From NCBI GenBank assembly GCA_003457135.1, contig DMSQ01000051.1, positions 1-64,000 on the forward strand: DNA of 64,000 nt, in the 5' to 3' direction. The position numbers and the translations under genes are program-made. This DNA is from Prolixibacteraceae bacterium. Lineage in GTDB: Bacteria > Bacteroidota > Bacteroidia > Bacteroidales > Prolixibacteraceae. Numbering within the stretch: position 1 is the stretch's first letter; the number at the start of each line of letters is the position of its first letter. Under the pieces are notes generated by a model, which was not told the origin of the DNA, did not search any database, and saw only the letters and a list, made by a program, of their open reading frames with translations. Below are positions 1 through 8,083 of the stretch, one piece after another.

Positions 1-40
1 GCTTAAAATCTAACGGAGTATTGTAATCTTCAATCGTTAA

Positions 41-772
41 TCATCGTCCTTCCCATCCCGAAGCCAATATGTCGGCGATGTGAATGGGTTTGATGGGTAA
101 TTTATTTTTCAGGATGTATCCTTCCAGGTTCATAATGCACGACGACTCGGTTGAAATAATGTATTCAGCTCCGGTTTTCAACGCATTCTCTACTTTTTGT
201 TCGGTCATAGCGGTTGAAATCGCGATGAATTTTGCAGCAAAAGTACCTCCGAATCCGCAACAGGTTTCGGTGTCTTCCATTTCTACCAATTCCAAACCTT
301 TAACTTTCGACAACAACAAACGAGGTTCCTGACGGATACCGTACTCGCGCAATGCGGTGCAGGCATCGTGGTAACAAACCTTGTGCGGAAACTCAGCTCC
401 AAAATCAGTAAATTTTAAATGGTTCACCAGGTAGTCAGTCAGTTCAAACAGGTTTCGGTTCAATCGCAGATAATCTTCAAAACCGGTTTGCCCATTTTTA
501 AACAGATCGGGATAATAGTTTTTAATGAACCCGGTACACGATGCCGACGGACTGACGATGTGCCTGTCGTTCGGAAAATCGCGGATGAATTTCTTCGCTA
601 AAGTTTTGGTTTCGTCCCAGTATCCGCTGTTGAATGCAGGTTGTCCGCAGCAGGTTTGCTCCGGATTGTAATTCACATCCAGTCCAGCCTTCCGGAGTAA
701 TTTTACCGTATTAAAAGCAGTATCAGGATAAATCTGATCAATAAAACAGGGTATAAAAAGATCAACTGTCAT
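41..772 (-). CDS. lutA: LutA/YkgE-family (Fe-S)-binding protein
   Basis: A 243-residue protein with the two cysteine-rich CCG domains of the heterodisulfide-reductase/LutA/glycolate-oxidase Fe-S family. The first half contains PCFIDQ and then TCCGQPAFNSGYW; the second contains the matching YHDACTALREYG and ETCCGFGGTFAAK. The family (LutA, YkgE) works with LutB and LutC in oxidising L-lactate to pyruvate; that role is family knowledge, since the partners would lie to the left of the window. I chose the ATG at 772 because it starts directly at MTVDLFIPCF, whereas the longer reading frame needs a TTG at 802 and adds ten unlikely residues. The gene lies downstream of tRNA-Trp, separated by a hairpin. 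No start of a second lut gene is visible in the first 40 bases. Function fairly sure, exact substrate not. Confidence 0.82.
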   Translation of the reverse strand: MTVDLFIPCFIDQIYPDTAFNTVKLLRKAGLDVNYNPEQTCCGQPAFNSGYWDETKTLAKKFIRDFPNDRHIVSPSASCTGFIKNYYPDLFKNGQTGFEDYLRLNRNLFELTDYLVNHLKFTDFGAEFPHKVCYHDACTALREYGIRQEPRLLLSKVKGLELVEMEDTETCCGFGGTFAAKFIAISTAMTEQKVENALKTGAEYIISTESSCIMNLEGYILKNKLPIKPIHIADILASGWEGR

Positions 773-820
773 TTCTGTTTTTATTTGGGTTGAAGATACC
801 AAAGACTTTCCTCAAAACAA

Positions 821-846
821 AAAAGCTGCCCGAATGAGCAGCTTTT
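821..846 (-). terminator. Hairpin between tRNA-Trp and lutA
   Basis: Nine-base perfect inverted repeat aaaagctgc / gcagctttt with an 8-base loop (830-837). A on one side and T on the other make it a terminator in either direction. It lies directly 3' of the tRNA on the minus strand, so it probably ends the tRNA transcript. Confidence 0.7.
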
Positions 847-847
847 G

Positions 848-920
848 CACGGGAGGAGCGACTCGAACGCCCGACACTCGGTTTTGGAGACCGATGCTCT
901 ACCAACTGAGCTACACCCGT
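848..920 (-). tRNA. trnW: tRNA-Trp (anticodon CCA)
   Basis: Cloverleaf read on the minus strand: acceptor ACGGGTG, D arm GCTC/GAGC, anticodon stem TCGGT/ACCGA around loop CTCCAAA (anticodon CCA), T arm GGGCG/CGCTC around TTCGAGT, 3' acceptor CTCCCGT and discriminator G. The 3' CCA is not encoded. One oddity: position 6 of the acceptor stem faces T opposite T, so the stem has six pairs and one mismatch. The remaining features are canonical, so the gene is probably functional. Confidence 0.95.
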
Positions 921-935
921 ATCTTTTTGCGAGGG

Positions 936-943
936 CAAATATA
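936..943 (-). promoter_or_regulatory. -7 element TATATTTG upstream of tRNA-Trp
   Basis: Exact match to the Bacteroidota -7 consensus TAnnTTTG on the minus strand, 15 bases before the mature tRNA 5' end. No clear -33 TTTG is seen at the right distance. Confidence 0.5.
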
Positions 944-1131
944 GTAATTAGTTTTTCAGAACCTAGAAAAAATTCTGGCCAGGATTGAAAAATTCAGGAG
1001 AAATGCAAGTGTTTGAATTGACGAAAAATTTGAAATTGTGTTCCGGAAAACAGGAATGCCATTCAAAAAATCCGGATGGCATTCCTCTGATTTGCTGTTC
1101 AGAAAAGGTTAAAATACTTTTCGGTTGAATG

Positions 1132-1959
1132 TTAAGGGATTTTAATTTCCTTTGTTATGTCCCCTTTTGTAAGCACGGCTTTGTTGTCGCATTCGCCATT
1201 TCCATAGTCGATGGACCACTTGCGGTCGTTGGAATTTGAAAATGAAACGATACCGCTTACAATATGGTGGCACGAGGCTTTAAAAACCAACGGCGTTTTA
1301 TCGGAAATTGCCTTGCTTACTTTAACTCCTGAAACCTTTGTAAATTCAACAGATCCCCAGCTTACAACCTGATTATCTTCCTTATTTGCCAGATTGTTCA
1401 TCTGATACTGACGGGTCAGGTTGGCAACTCTTTTGGCTGTTCCTTCGCCATTGGGAAAAGTGATGGTAACGTTTTCGGTAAGCACGGCGGTCCTGATATT
1501 GTTGACCTGATCTTTGGAAATGGTTTTAGTAATTTTTCCTTCAATTTTTTTACCGTCAACAAAGTAGTTTTCAAACGATTTGTCCCGAACCGAAGGGAAT
1601 GTATTGAATGCGGTGCAGGTTACTACGATTTTTCCTGAACGCTTTTTGCCATCTCTTCCTGTACATGAAGTCCCAAAATCAATGGTCATCACCTGCGGAT
1701 TGTCAGTTTTATTTACTGTTACAACCGGACAATCGCCGAGGTAAAACGAATTAACTATGGTTCCGGATTTGAGAAATCCGAAATTCAAATTTATGGCATC
1801 ATCAACCAGAATATCCAGATCATTAAGAGTTTCTTCGGCCTGGGTTTCCTGCTGGCTTAATAAAACTTCATCAAAAGCAGGAGTAATCCCATCTTTCTGA
1901 CATGAATCAAATGCAATAAACATCAGACATAAAGTGAATAAAATTTTTACATGTTTCAT
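1132..1959 (-). CDS. Hypothetical lipoprotein divergent from the ECF sigma operon
   Basis: A 275-residue protein whose N-terminus (MKHVKILFTLCLMFIAFDSC) is a type II signal peptide with a lipobox Cys at residue 20, so it is probably anchored in the periplasm or outer membrane. The rest is polar, rich in Thr, Val and Asn, and looks beta-rich; it contains a pair of Cys in CHH and GECDN near the C-terminus. I do not recognise a domain. It is read divergently from the sigma factor at 2131, with about 170 bases between them, so shared or mutual regulation is possible but nothing in the sequence proves it. Start at the ATG in front of the signal peptide. Confidence 0.72.
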   Translation of the reverse strand: MKHVKILFTLCLMFIAFDSCQKDGITPAFDEVLLSQQETQAEETLNDLDILVDDAINLNFGFLKSGTIVNSFYLGDCPVVTVNKTDNPQVMTIDFGTSCTGRDGKKRSGKIVVTCTAFNTFPSVRDKSFENYFVDGKKIEGKITKTISKDQVNNIRTAVLTENVTITFPNGEGTAKRVANLTRQYQMNNLANKEDNQVVSWGSVEFTKVSGVKVSKAISDKTPLVFKASCHHIVSGIVSFSNSNDRKWSIDYGNGECDNKAVLTKGDITKEIKIP

Positions 1960-2130
1960 AATGGCAGATTTTTTAGGAATTAATTGATTTACCTTTAAGA
2001 AGCTGATAATGCATAAAAGTTAAATTCAGGAATCTCTTTTTTTATAAAAATAGCTATATTTTTCGAAAAATTACTGACCTTCAAATTTAACCTTCGACTG
2101 CTTTTAACATCCAAAGCGTAACAATGATCC

Positions 2131-2691
2131 ATGAACCGATTAATGAACGAAACGTCTGATGTATATTTATTTTCTTTGATCAAAAACCCGGCTTCGAAAG
2201 ATAAAGGCTTTTTGCAACTGATGGATACCTACAAAAAGCCACTTTACTGGCATATCAGGAGATTGGTGGTGTCGCATGAAGATGCAGAGGATATTTTACA
2301 GGAGACATTCATCAATGTTTACCGGTTTGCCGGTTCATTTAAAGGTGAAAGCAGTATTTATACCTGGCTTTACCGGATTGCAACCAACGAATGCACCAAA
2401 CATTTCAGGAAAAATAAGAACTGGTTGAAAAATGCAGAATTAATTACCGATAAAATGCTTGGAGACATTTCAGGAAACGATACCGAAAACAGTGAAGTGA
2501 TGCTGATTAAATTTCAACAGGCTATCATGAGGCTTCCGGAAAAGCAAAGGATTGTTTTTAACCTGCGCTATTACGATGAACTGAGCTACCAAGAAATCGG
2601 ACAAATTCTTGATTCTTCGGTGAATACGCTGAAAACGAATTATCATTATGCTTGTGAAAAAGTCAGGCAATATTTGATTGAACATGCATAA
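2131..2691 (+). CDS. ECF-type RNA polymerase sigma factor
   Basis: A 186-residue sigma-70 family protein of normal ECF length. Region 2 is visible around residues 25-95, with DAEDILQETFINVYRF and then YTWLYRIATNECTKHFRK. Region 4 is around residues 125-180, with MRLPEKQRIVFNLRYYDELSYQEIG and a helix-turn-helix ending in SVNTLKTNYHYACEKVRQYL. It would direct RNA polymerase to a stress regulon. The genes that follow (a one-helix membrane protein and a small secreted helical protein) fit the common sigma / anti-sigma / periplasmic sensor arrangement. The first ATG (2131) is kept; a second Met five residues in is also possible. Confidence 0.93.
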   Translation: MNRLMNETSDVYLFSLIKNPASKDKGFLQLMDTYKKPLYWHIRRLVVSHEDAEDILQETFINVYRFAGSFKGESSIYTWLYRIATNECTKHFRKNKNWLKNAELITDKMLGDISGNDTENSEVMLIKFQQAIMRLPEKQRIVFNLRYYDELSYQEIGQILDSSVNTLKTNYHYACEKVRQYLIEHA

Positions 2692-2726
2692 TCGGGCAAA
2701 TTGAAAATAAGGCAGAAACTATAAAA

Positions 2727-3185
2727 ATGGAACCAATAGATGAATTTAAGGAAGTAGGCAAAAACTTACCCTATCGGGCGCCGGACGAATTTTTTGATGA
2801 GCTTTCCGAAAAAATACTTCAAAAAGCGAAAAACAGGGAACAAAGTCATAAAAAAATGCTGATTCTCTGGCGTCCGGTTGCAGCGGTTGCATCGCTGGTG
2901 GCCATGGTTTTTCTTGGCTATTTGTTTTTCGATACTGAAAATGGGAATAAGCAGATAGTTCAGGATAATCAAGGGCAAACAGACCAATTGATTAAGCAGA
3001 AATCTGAATTGTCGAAGGAACAAGCCGTTGAAGAGATAAAAAAAGACGTTACAAAGAAATCAGATTCCGAAGCCAATAGTACCGAAAATATGGATAACGT
3101 TCTCACTGATTTAACAGATGAAGACCTGATGCAACTTGCCGCTATGTATGAAACAGATCCTTTTACAGATAAAGCCATGCAATAA
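2727..3185 (+). CDS. Putative anti-sigma factor (single membrane helix)
   Basis: A 152-residue protein with a soluble N-terminus of about 45 residues containing PYRAPDEFFDELSEKIL, one membrane helix around residues 48-68 (WRPVAAVASLVAMVFLGYLF), and an acidic, Gln/Lys-rich outer segment ending in LTDEDLMQLAAMYETDPF. This topology, together with a position 35 bases downstream of the ECF sigma gene, suggests an anti-sigma factor that binds sigma in the cytoplasm. There is no zinc-type HxxxCxxC motif, so it is not a ZAS-domain protein. The assignment rests on position and topology rather than on a recognised domain. Confidence 0.62.
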   Translation: MEPIDEFKEVGKNLPYRAPDEFFDELSEKILQKAKNREQSHKKMLILWRPVAAVASLVAMVFLGYLFFDTENGNKQIVQDNQGQTDQLIKQKSELSKEQAVEEIKKDVTKKSDSEANSTENMDNVLTDLTDEDLMQLAAMYETDPFTDKAMQ

Positions 3186-3203
3186 CAATTTAAACTGATT
3201 GTG

Positions 3204-3659
3204 ATGAAAAAAATAATTTCAGCCCTGTTTTTAGTCCTGATCCTGTTCACAGGATTTGTCGCTTTGTCGCAAAATCCGGATCGCCTGCCTTTGGTCCATC
3301 AACGGATGGTCCAGGCAAAACTGCGTGAAATCAGGTTTCAATTAAAGCTCGATCAAACTACATTTGATCAGTTTCGGCCTGTTTACCTGAAATATGAAAG
3401 GGAAATTTCAGAGATAGATTTCCGAAACCTGGCCAGGATGATGAAAGTTGATGCCGATAGCCTGTCGTTGGAAGAAGCTGACCGGTTGGTTGTTAATCAG
3501 ATGGAAACCGCCAAAAAGTTGATTTCGATCCGTGAAAAATATTACAAAGAATTCAGAACCGTTCTTTCCCCGCAACAAATTATCAAACTCTATCAGACCG
3601 AGGCCGATGTACGCAAAAAAGTCATGCAGGAAATGAAAAGGAGAATGATGAGCCGGTAA
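3204..3659 (+). CDS. Spy/CpxP/LTXXQ-like small periplasmic protein
   Basis: A 151-residue protein with a signal peptide (MKKIISALFLVLILFTGFVALSQ) followed by an almost wholly helical, charged body. The segment TVLSPQQIIKLYQTE and the Arg/Met-rich helix before it resemble periplasmic Spy/CpxP/ZraP proteins, which act as chaperones or metal sensors for envelope stress. I take the ATG at 3204 rather than the GTG at 3201. The gene starts 15-18 bases after the putative anti-sigma gene, so the three genes from 2131 probably form one operon and this protein may be the sensory or effector part. The family link is by pattern, not by exact motif. Confidence 0.66.
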   Translation: MKKIISALFLVLILFTGFVALSQNPDRLPLVHQRMVQAKLREIRFQLKLDQTTFDQFRPVYLKYEREISEIDFRNLARMMKVDADSLSLEEADRLVVNQMETAKKLISIREKYYKEFRTVLSPQQIIKLYQTEADVRKKVMQEMKRRMMSR

Positions 3660-3700
3660 TTTGTTACTTTAGCGTTTGCTTAAGTCAAATTGCCAAAACT

Positions 3701-4891
3701 ATGACCAATTCTCCTTCGTCAGGCATCGAAAAGAACATGATCATTATCTTCGGTGTCACGCTGATTGCAGTTATGGGTATTGCCAGTATCACTCCGGCTT
3801 TCCCTGGAATCATCAGGTACTTCGGGATCTCGACACAACAGGTGGGCTGGCTGATAGCGGCCTTCACGCTTCCCGGAATCTTTTTAACCCCATTGACCGG
3901 AATTCTGGCCGATCGTCTGGGCCGGAAACTGGTGCTGGTACCTTCGCTTTTTATCTTCGGAATTGCCGGTTTCCTGTGTTCGTTTATGCGCGATTTTAAT
4001 TCTTTACTGCTCTTCCTGTTTATTGAAGGAATTGGGGCAGCCGGACTTTCGAGCATTAACATTACCCTGATCGGCGATTTGTATTCGGGAGAAAAGCGAA
4101 CGGCTCTGATGGGTTACAATGCCAGTATCCTGAGCATTGGAACGGCTGCTTATCCGGCTTTGGGAGGACTGATCGCTACATTTGGCTGGCAACACATTTT
4201 TTATCTCCCTTTACTAGCCATTCCCTTGGGGGTCTTTGTCATTTTTGGCCTGAATAATCCTGAACCTAAAGATCATCAGGGAATTGGAGAATACTTCCGC
4301 CGAATATGGAAAAGTATCAATCAGCGCAGCGTTTGGGGATTGTTTCTGGTTAATATGTTGGTTTTTATTTTGCTTTACGGAGCTTACCTGACTTATTTCC
4401 CGATTTTGCTTTCCGAACGATTACAAGCTTCGTCTGTGCAGATTGGATTGATGATGTCAATTATGTCGCTGGTTACAGCGGCCACTTCCTCGCAATTGGG
4501 GCGGATCAATAAGCGTTTTCAGTCAAAAACCATTTTGCTTTTTGGAACTGGTCTTTATTTTCTATCTATGGTTTCCTTACTGATCAGTCAAAGCTGGGTT
4601 CAGATAATTGGTTCGGTGATGATTTTCGGCCTCGGACATGGTTTATTGATTCCTTCCATCCAGAATTTGCTGGTCGGTTTTGCTTCAATTAAGGAACGGG
4701 CCGCATTTATGTCGTTCAACAGCATGGTTCTGCGCATCGGTCAAACCATAGGCCCATTGCTGATCGGAGTATTTTATGCTATTGCAAGCATACAGGGATC
4801 GTTATTGGCCGGGGCAGTTGTAGCATTGATCATGTTTGGAGTAGTTGCGGGGATGGTGAAGGGAGTGGGTCAAAAAAGCGACAGCCCCTGA
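3701..4891 (+). CDS. MFS drug-exporter-like transporter
   Basis: A 396-residue, 12-helix major facilitator protein. The N-terminal half shows the drug:H+ antiporter pattern: the loop after helix 2 reads GILADRLGRKLVLVPSL, the usual motif A with its DRxGRK, and IEGIGAAGLSSINITLIGDLY belongs to helix 4. It would export small compounds using the proton gradient; the substrate cannot be read from the sequence. It follows the ECF/Spy-like operon by 41 bases on the same strand and could be part of the same stress response, though a separate promoter is not excluded. Length and helix pattern are complete. Confidence 0.87.
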   Translation: MTNSPSSGIEKNMIIIFGVTLIAVMGIASITPAFPGIIRYFGISTQQVGWLIAAFTLPGIFLTPLTGILADRLGRKLVLVPSLFIFGIAGFLCSFMRDFNSLLLFLFIEGIGAAGLSSINITLIGDLYSGEKRTALMGYNASILSIGTAAYPALGGLIATFGWQHIFYLPLLAIPLGVFVIFGLNNPEPKDHQGIGEYFRRIWKSINQRSVWGLFLVNMLVFILLYGAYLTYFPILLSERLQASSVQIGLMMSIMSLVTAATSSQLGRINKRFQSKTILLFGTGLYFLSMVSLLISQSWVQIIGSVMIFGLGHGLLIPSIQNLLVGFASIKERAAFMSFNSMVLRIGQTIGPLLIGVFYAIASIQGSLLAGAVVALIMFGVVAGMVKGVGQKSDSP

Positions 4892-4940
4892 AGCATTTTA
4901 GGGTGATTCTCCACGGCTTGAAGTTCGGGTTCGAAGCTGT

Positions 4941-5140
4941 CATGCTGAACTTCCTACCCGCTCGCCTGGCAGCTACCGTGTACCCACAAATCTATTAATT
5001 TTGGCTCTTTGAAGATTGATTTGGTTCGCATGTTTTGTACTAAGGTTTCCCAAAAAGAATAAGGTTTTATTAATCGTCATAGTGCAAAAAAGATGTGGTA
5101 CATGGAAGTCGCCATGCAGGCGGGGTTTCAGCATCTCAAC
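4941..5140. repeat. Intergenic palindrome apparently split by a small insert
   Basis: The 366-base gap between the MFS gene and glyA has no gene. At 4941-4972 it holds catgctgaacttcctaccc plus a GC-rich stretch; at 5111-5140 it holds gccatgcaggcggggtttcagcatctcaac in pieces that mirror the first part (atgctgaac against gtttcagcat, cccgctcgcctgg against gcaggcgggg). Together they look like the two halves of one extragenic palindrome. Between them lie about 140 bases with imperfect inverted ends (ccgtgtacccac at 4976-4987, gtggtacatgg at 5095-5105), as a small mobile insert would have. The insert idea is inference. Confidence 0.45.
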
Positions 5141-5180
5141 AAAATAAAAAATTCAAATACCTCGTCCGAAGTATTTGAAT
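5140..5180 (-). terminator. Terminator downstream of glyA
   Basis: Perfect 10-base stem attcaaatac (5151-5160) / gtatttgaat (5171-5180), loop of 10. On the minus strand the stem is followed by an almost unbroken T run (complement of 5140-5150). It lies about 80 bases past the glyA stop; a second, weaker hairpin sits nearer the gene around 5197-5231. Confidence 0.6.
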
Positions 5181-5257
5181 CATTTAAATGAGATACGGAA
5201 AGAATGATTTATAAATCATCTCCTTCCGGATTTTTTATTGTCTAAATAATAGCAATC

Positions 5258-6538
5258 CTACCAGGCAAACAGCGGAAGGTCTTTCATCATTGTATTCACC
5301 CGTTTGCGAACCGAAAGAATAACTTCTTCGCTTTCGATGTTGCTGATTACTTCGTCAATCAGGTCAACAATTACGGGCATCATATTTTCTTTTACTCCCC
5401 GGGTTGTAATTGCGGGCGTTCCAACACGCAATCCTGAAGTAGTAAACGGTGAACGGCTGTCGAACGGAACCATGTTTTTATTGATGGTAATGTCGGCGCG
5501 TACCAAAGCATTTTCTGCCTGTTTTCCTGAAATTTCAGGAAATTTGGTGCGTAAGTCAATCAACATCGAATGGTTGTCGGTTCCTCCTGAAATTACTTTA
5601 TACCCTTTGGACATAAACGCTTCGGCCATCACAGATGCATTTTTCTTTACCTGTGCCTGATAAACTTTATAGGAAGGATCGAGCGCTTCGGCAAAAGCAA
5701 CAGCTTTTGAAGCAATTACATGTTCAAGCGGCCCGCCTTGTTGTCCGGGGAAAACCGAGAAATCGAACACCTGCGACATCATTTTAGTCACTCCTTTAGG
5801 AGTCTTGAAGCCAAATGGATTTTCAAAATCCTGGCCCATCAGGATGATTCCACCGCGTGGGCCACGCAGGGTTTTATGAGTGGTTGAAGTTACTACATGG
5901 GCATGTTTAACCGGGTTATCGAGTAGTCCGGCAGCAATCAAACCGGCAGGGTGGGCCATATCAATCATCAGCATAGCTCCGATTTTATCAGCAATAGTTC
6001 GCATTCGGGCATAATCCCACTCGCGTGAATAAGCCGAAGCTCCCCCGATGATCAGTTTGGGTTTGTGCTCCAGCGCCAAAACCTCCATTTCGTCGTAATC
6101 AACCATTCCGGTTTCTTCTTTTACATGGTAGGCAATCGGGCGATATAAAACTCCCGAAGAGTTTACAGGCGAACCATGTGAAAGGTGGCCACCATGAGCC
6201 AGATCCAAACCTAAAAATGTATCTCCCGGCTTCAGGATAACAGCCAGAACTGCCGCGTTGGCCTGGGCTCCGGAATGCGGCTGAACATTAGCATATACTG
6301 CTCCAAATATTTCTTTGATCCGGTCAATGGCCAGTTGTTCGGTCATATCTACAAACTGGCAGCCGCCATAATAGCGGTTTCCGGGATATCCTTCGGCATA
6401 CTTGTTGGTCATTACTGATCCCATCGCTTCAAGGACTTGTTCGCTGACAAAATTTTCGGAAGCTATGAGTTCAATGCCGCTAATCTGACGCTGACGTTCC
6501 TTTTCAATGATTTCGAATACTTTGGTATCTCTTTCCAT
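5258..6538 (-). CDS. glyA: Serine hydroxymethyltransferase
   Basis: A 426-residue PLP enzyme that interconverts serine and glycine while charging tetrahydrofolate with a one-carbon unit. Clear family features: GIELIASENFVS near residue 21, YAEGYPGNRYYGGC around 48-60, and the PLP-lysine motif VVTSTTHKTLRGPRGG with Lys at about 222. The C-terminal part (RVGTPAITTRG) is intact and the length is normal. It is a single-gene unit on the minus strand with terminator-like hairpins downstream. Start at the ATG giving MERDTKVFEI; nothing odd in the sequence. Confidence 0.98.
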   Translation of the reverse strand: MERDTKVFEIIEKERQRQISGIELIASENFVSEQVLEAMGSVMTNKYAEGYPGNRYYGGCQFVDMTEQLAIDRIKEIFGAVYANVQPHSGAQANAAVLAVILKPGDTFLGLDLAHGGHLSHGSPVNSSGVLYRPIAYHVKEETGMVDYDEMEVLALEHKPKLIIGGASAYSREWDYARMRTIADKIGAMLMIDMAHPAGLIAAGLLDNPVKHAHVVTSTTHKTLRGPRGGIILMGQDFENPFGFKTPKGVTKMMSQVFDFSVFPGQQGGPLEHVIASKAVAFAEALDPSYKVYQAQVKKNASVMAEAFMSKGYKVISGGTDNHSMLIDLRTKFPEISGKQAENALVRADITINKNMVPFDSRSPFTTSGLRVGTPAITTRGVKENMMPVIVDLIDEVISNIESEEVILSVRKRVNTMMKDLPLFAW

Positions 6539-6621
6539 CGCAAAAATTAGTTAAATTTTATGGCGCTAAAGGTAGTATAAAATCAGGGAGCCATAAAAAT
6601 GAAGTTATTCAAAAAATCAGG

Positions 6622-6629
6622 TATTTTTG
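6622..6629 (+). promoter_or_regulatory. -7 element TATTTTTG
   Basis: Exact TAnnTTTG match 21 bases before the ATG of the small membrane protein at 6651, in a gap where transcription starts in both directions (glyA leftward). No clear -33 box. Confidence 0.42.
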
Positions 6630-6650
6630 AACAATTAAACATTAGTTAAA

Positions 6651-7043
6651 ATGACAGAAAAACCATTATTTTTTGAATCGGCATGTATTTTCAGCATTAT
6701 TGGAAGCAGTATTGGTTTTATAAGCATGTTCACAGCAACAATTTTTTTCAGGATAGTTACCGAAAAGATAACCCTTATTACCAATATTACAGCAACTGAA
6801 AAATTAAGCCCGATCTATTTTGCCTTTCTGATGGCGGCATTCAGCATATCATTGGCAGGAGCAATTAAGCTTTACCGGATGCAACGAATTGGACTTTATT
6901 TTTATCTGACAGCCCAAACAGTCATCTTATTTCTGCCGGTGATCTGGCTTGGATCCAACGCTTTTTCGGTAACCAATGCTATATTTACGCTTATTTTCTC
7001 AGGTGTATATCTGTATTACTATCGGATTATTAAGAATATTTAA
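6651..7043 (+). CDS. Small four-helix membrane protein, unknown
   Basis: A 130-residue hydrophobic protein with about four membrane helices (roughly residues 10-32, 50-70, 80-97 and 104-125) and few charged residues; a short basic stretch (KLYRMQRIG) lies between helices 2 and 3. I do not recognise a family. It sits 11 bases upstream of the phosphotriesterase-like gene on the same strand, so the two are probably cotranscribed, but that gives no function. The frame is well bounded, starts with ATG shortly after a good promoter-like element, and has normal codon use, so it is likely a real gene. Confidence 0.7.
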   Translation: MTEKPLFFESACIFSIIGSSIGFISMFTATIFFRIVTEKITLITNITATEKLSPIYFAFLMAAFSISLAGAIKLYRMQRIGLYFYLTAQTVILFLPVIWLGSNAFSVTNAIFTLIFSGVYLYYYRIIKNI

Positions 7044-7054
7044 AAATCAATTTA

Positions 7055-8074
7055 ATGAAAACATTTTATAAATTTCCAAGCCTTTGCCTGTGTCTGGGGC
7101 TTTCCCTACTCATTTCCTGCAATATAAAAGAGTCGAAAATTATTACTGTCACCGGTGAGATTCCGGCAAGCTCAATGGGAAAAACTTTGCACCACGAACA
7201 TCTGTTGGTTGATTTTATTGGCGCCGACAGTACTGGTTACCACCGTTGGAACAAAGCCGAAGTGGTTGAAAAGGCGCTTCCCTATTTGCTTGAAATTAAA
7301 AAATTGGGATATAAAACATTGGTAGAATGTACGCCTGCCTATCTGGGGCGCGACCCGGAGTTGTTAAAAATACTGGCTGAAAAATCGGGAATACAAATCA
7401 TAACCAACACCGGATATTACAGCGCTGTTGGTGGAAAATATATTCCGGAACACGGTTTTACGGAAACATCGGAACAATTGGCCGAACGCTGGATTGCCGA
7501 AACAAAAAACGGTATTGAAGGAACTGGTATTCATCCGGGATTTATAAAGATTTCGGTAGAACGAAACCCGTTGGAAGAAATTAACCGGAAAGTGGTTGAA
7601 GCTGCCTGTATCACGCACAAAGCTACCGGCCTGGTTATTATGTCGCACACCGGGCTTGCCGTTCCGGCTTTTCAGCAACTCGGAATATTGAAAAAATATG
7701 GTGTAGATCCTTCGGCATTTATCTGGACCCATGCCCACAACGAGCAAGATTTTGCAAAACATACCGAAGCTGCAAAAATGGGAGCATGGATTGCTTTCGA
7801 CAATTTTACACCAACACAATTAGGAAGATATGTTGAGTTCGCCCTTTTAATGAAAAAGGAAGGCCTTCTGAATAAAGTCCTGTTTTCGCACGATGCGGGC
7901 TGGTACGATCCCGGAAAACCTGAAGGTGGCAAGTTCCGTGGATTCACCGAAATAGAGGAACTGCTGATTCCTGCCCTCAAAAAAGGTGGTTTGGAACAAA
8001 AAGATATCAATCAGCTTTTTATAATTAATCCGGCAACGGCTTTTCAGGTGCAAATCCGCTTATCAGAATCCTGA
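7055..8074 (+). CDS. Phosphotriesterase-family hydrolase, lipoprotein
   Basis: A 339-residue member of the phosphotriesterase branch of the amidohydrolase superfamily. The metal ligands are all present: HEH at 47-49, a lysine in GFIKIS (K165) that would be carboxylated, IMSHTG (H198), WTHAHN (H226/H228) and FSHDAGW (D280). The N-terminus is a type II signal peptide with lipobox LLISC (Cys about 22), so the enzyme is exported and lipid-anchored, which is unusual for the mostly cytoplasmic PTE-like proteins. Natural substrates of such proteins are mostly lactones or phosphoesters; which one applies here cannot be read. It is probably cotranscribed with the small membrane protein upstream. Confidence 0.88.
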   Translation: MKTFYKFPSLCLCLGLSLLISCNIKESKIITVTGEIPASSMGKTLHHEHLLVDFIGADSTGYHRWNKAEVVEKALPYLLEIKKLGYKTLVECTPAYLGRDPELLKILAEKSGIQIITNTGYYSAVGGKYIPEHGFTETSEQLAERWIAETKNGIEGTGIHPGFIKISVERNPLEEINRKVVEAACITHKATGLVIMSHTGLAVPAFQQLGILKKYGVDPSAFIWTHAHNEQDFAKHTEAAKMGAWIAFDNFTPTQLGRYVEFALLMKKEGLLNKVLFSHDAGWYDPGKPEGGKFRGFTEIEELLIPALKKGGLEQKDINQLFIINPATAFQVQIRLSES

Positions 8075-8083
8075 AACTTTATT

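Noticed and set aside
1..40. Possible start of lutB after lutA
   Set aside because: All ATG or TTG readings in these 40 bases stop within a few codons; nothing can be called.
3685..4062. 125-codon frame antisense to the MFS gene
   Set aside because: Fully inside a well-supported transporter gene on the other strand; a shadow frame.
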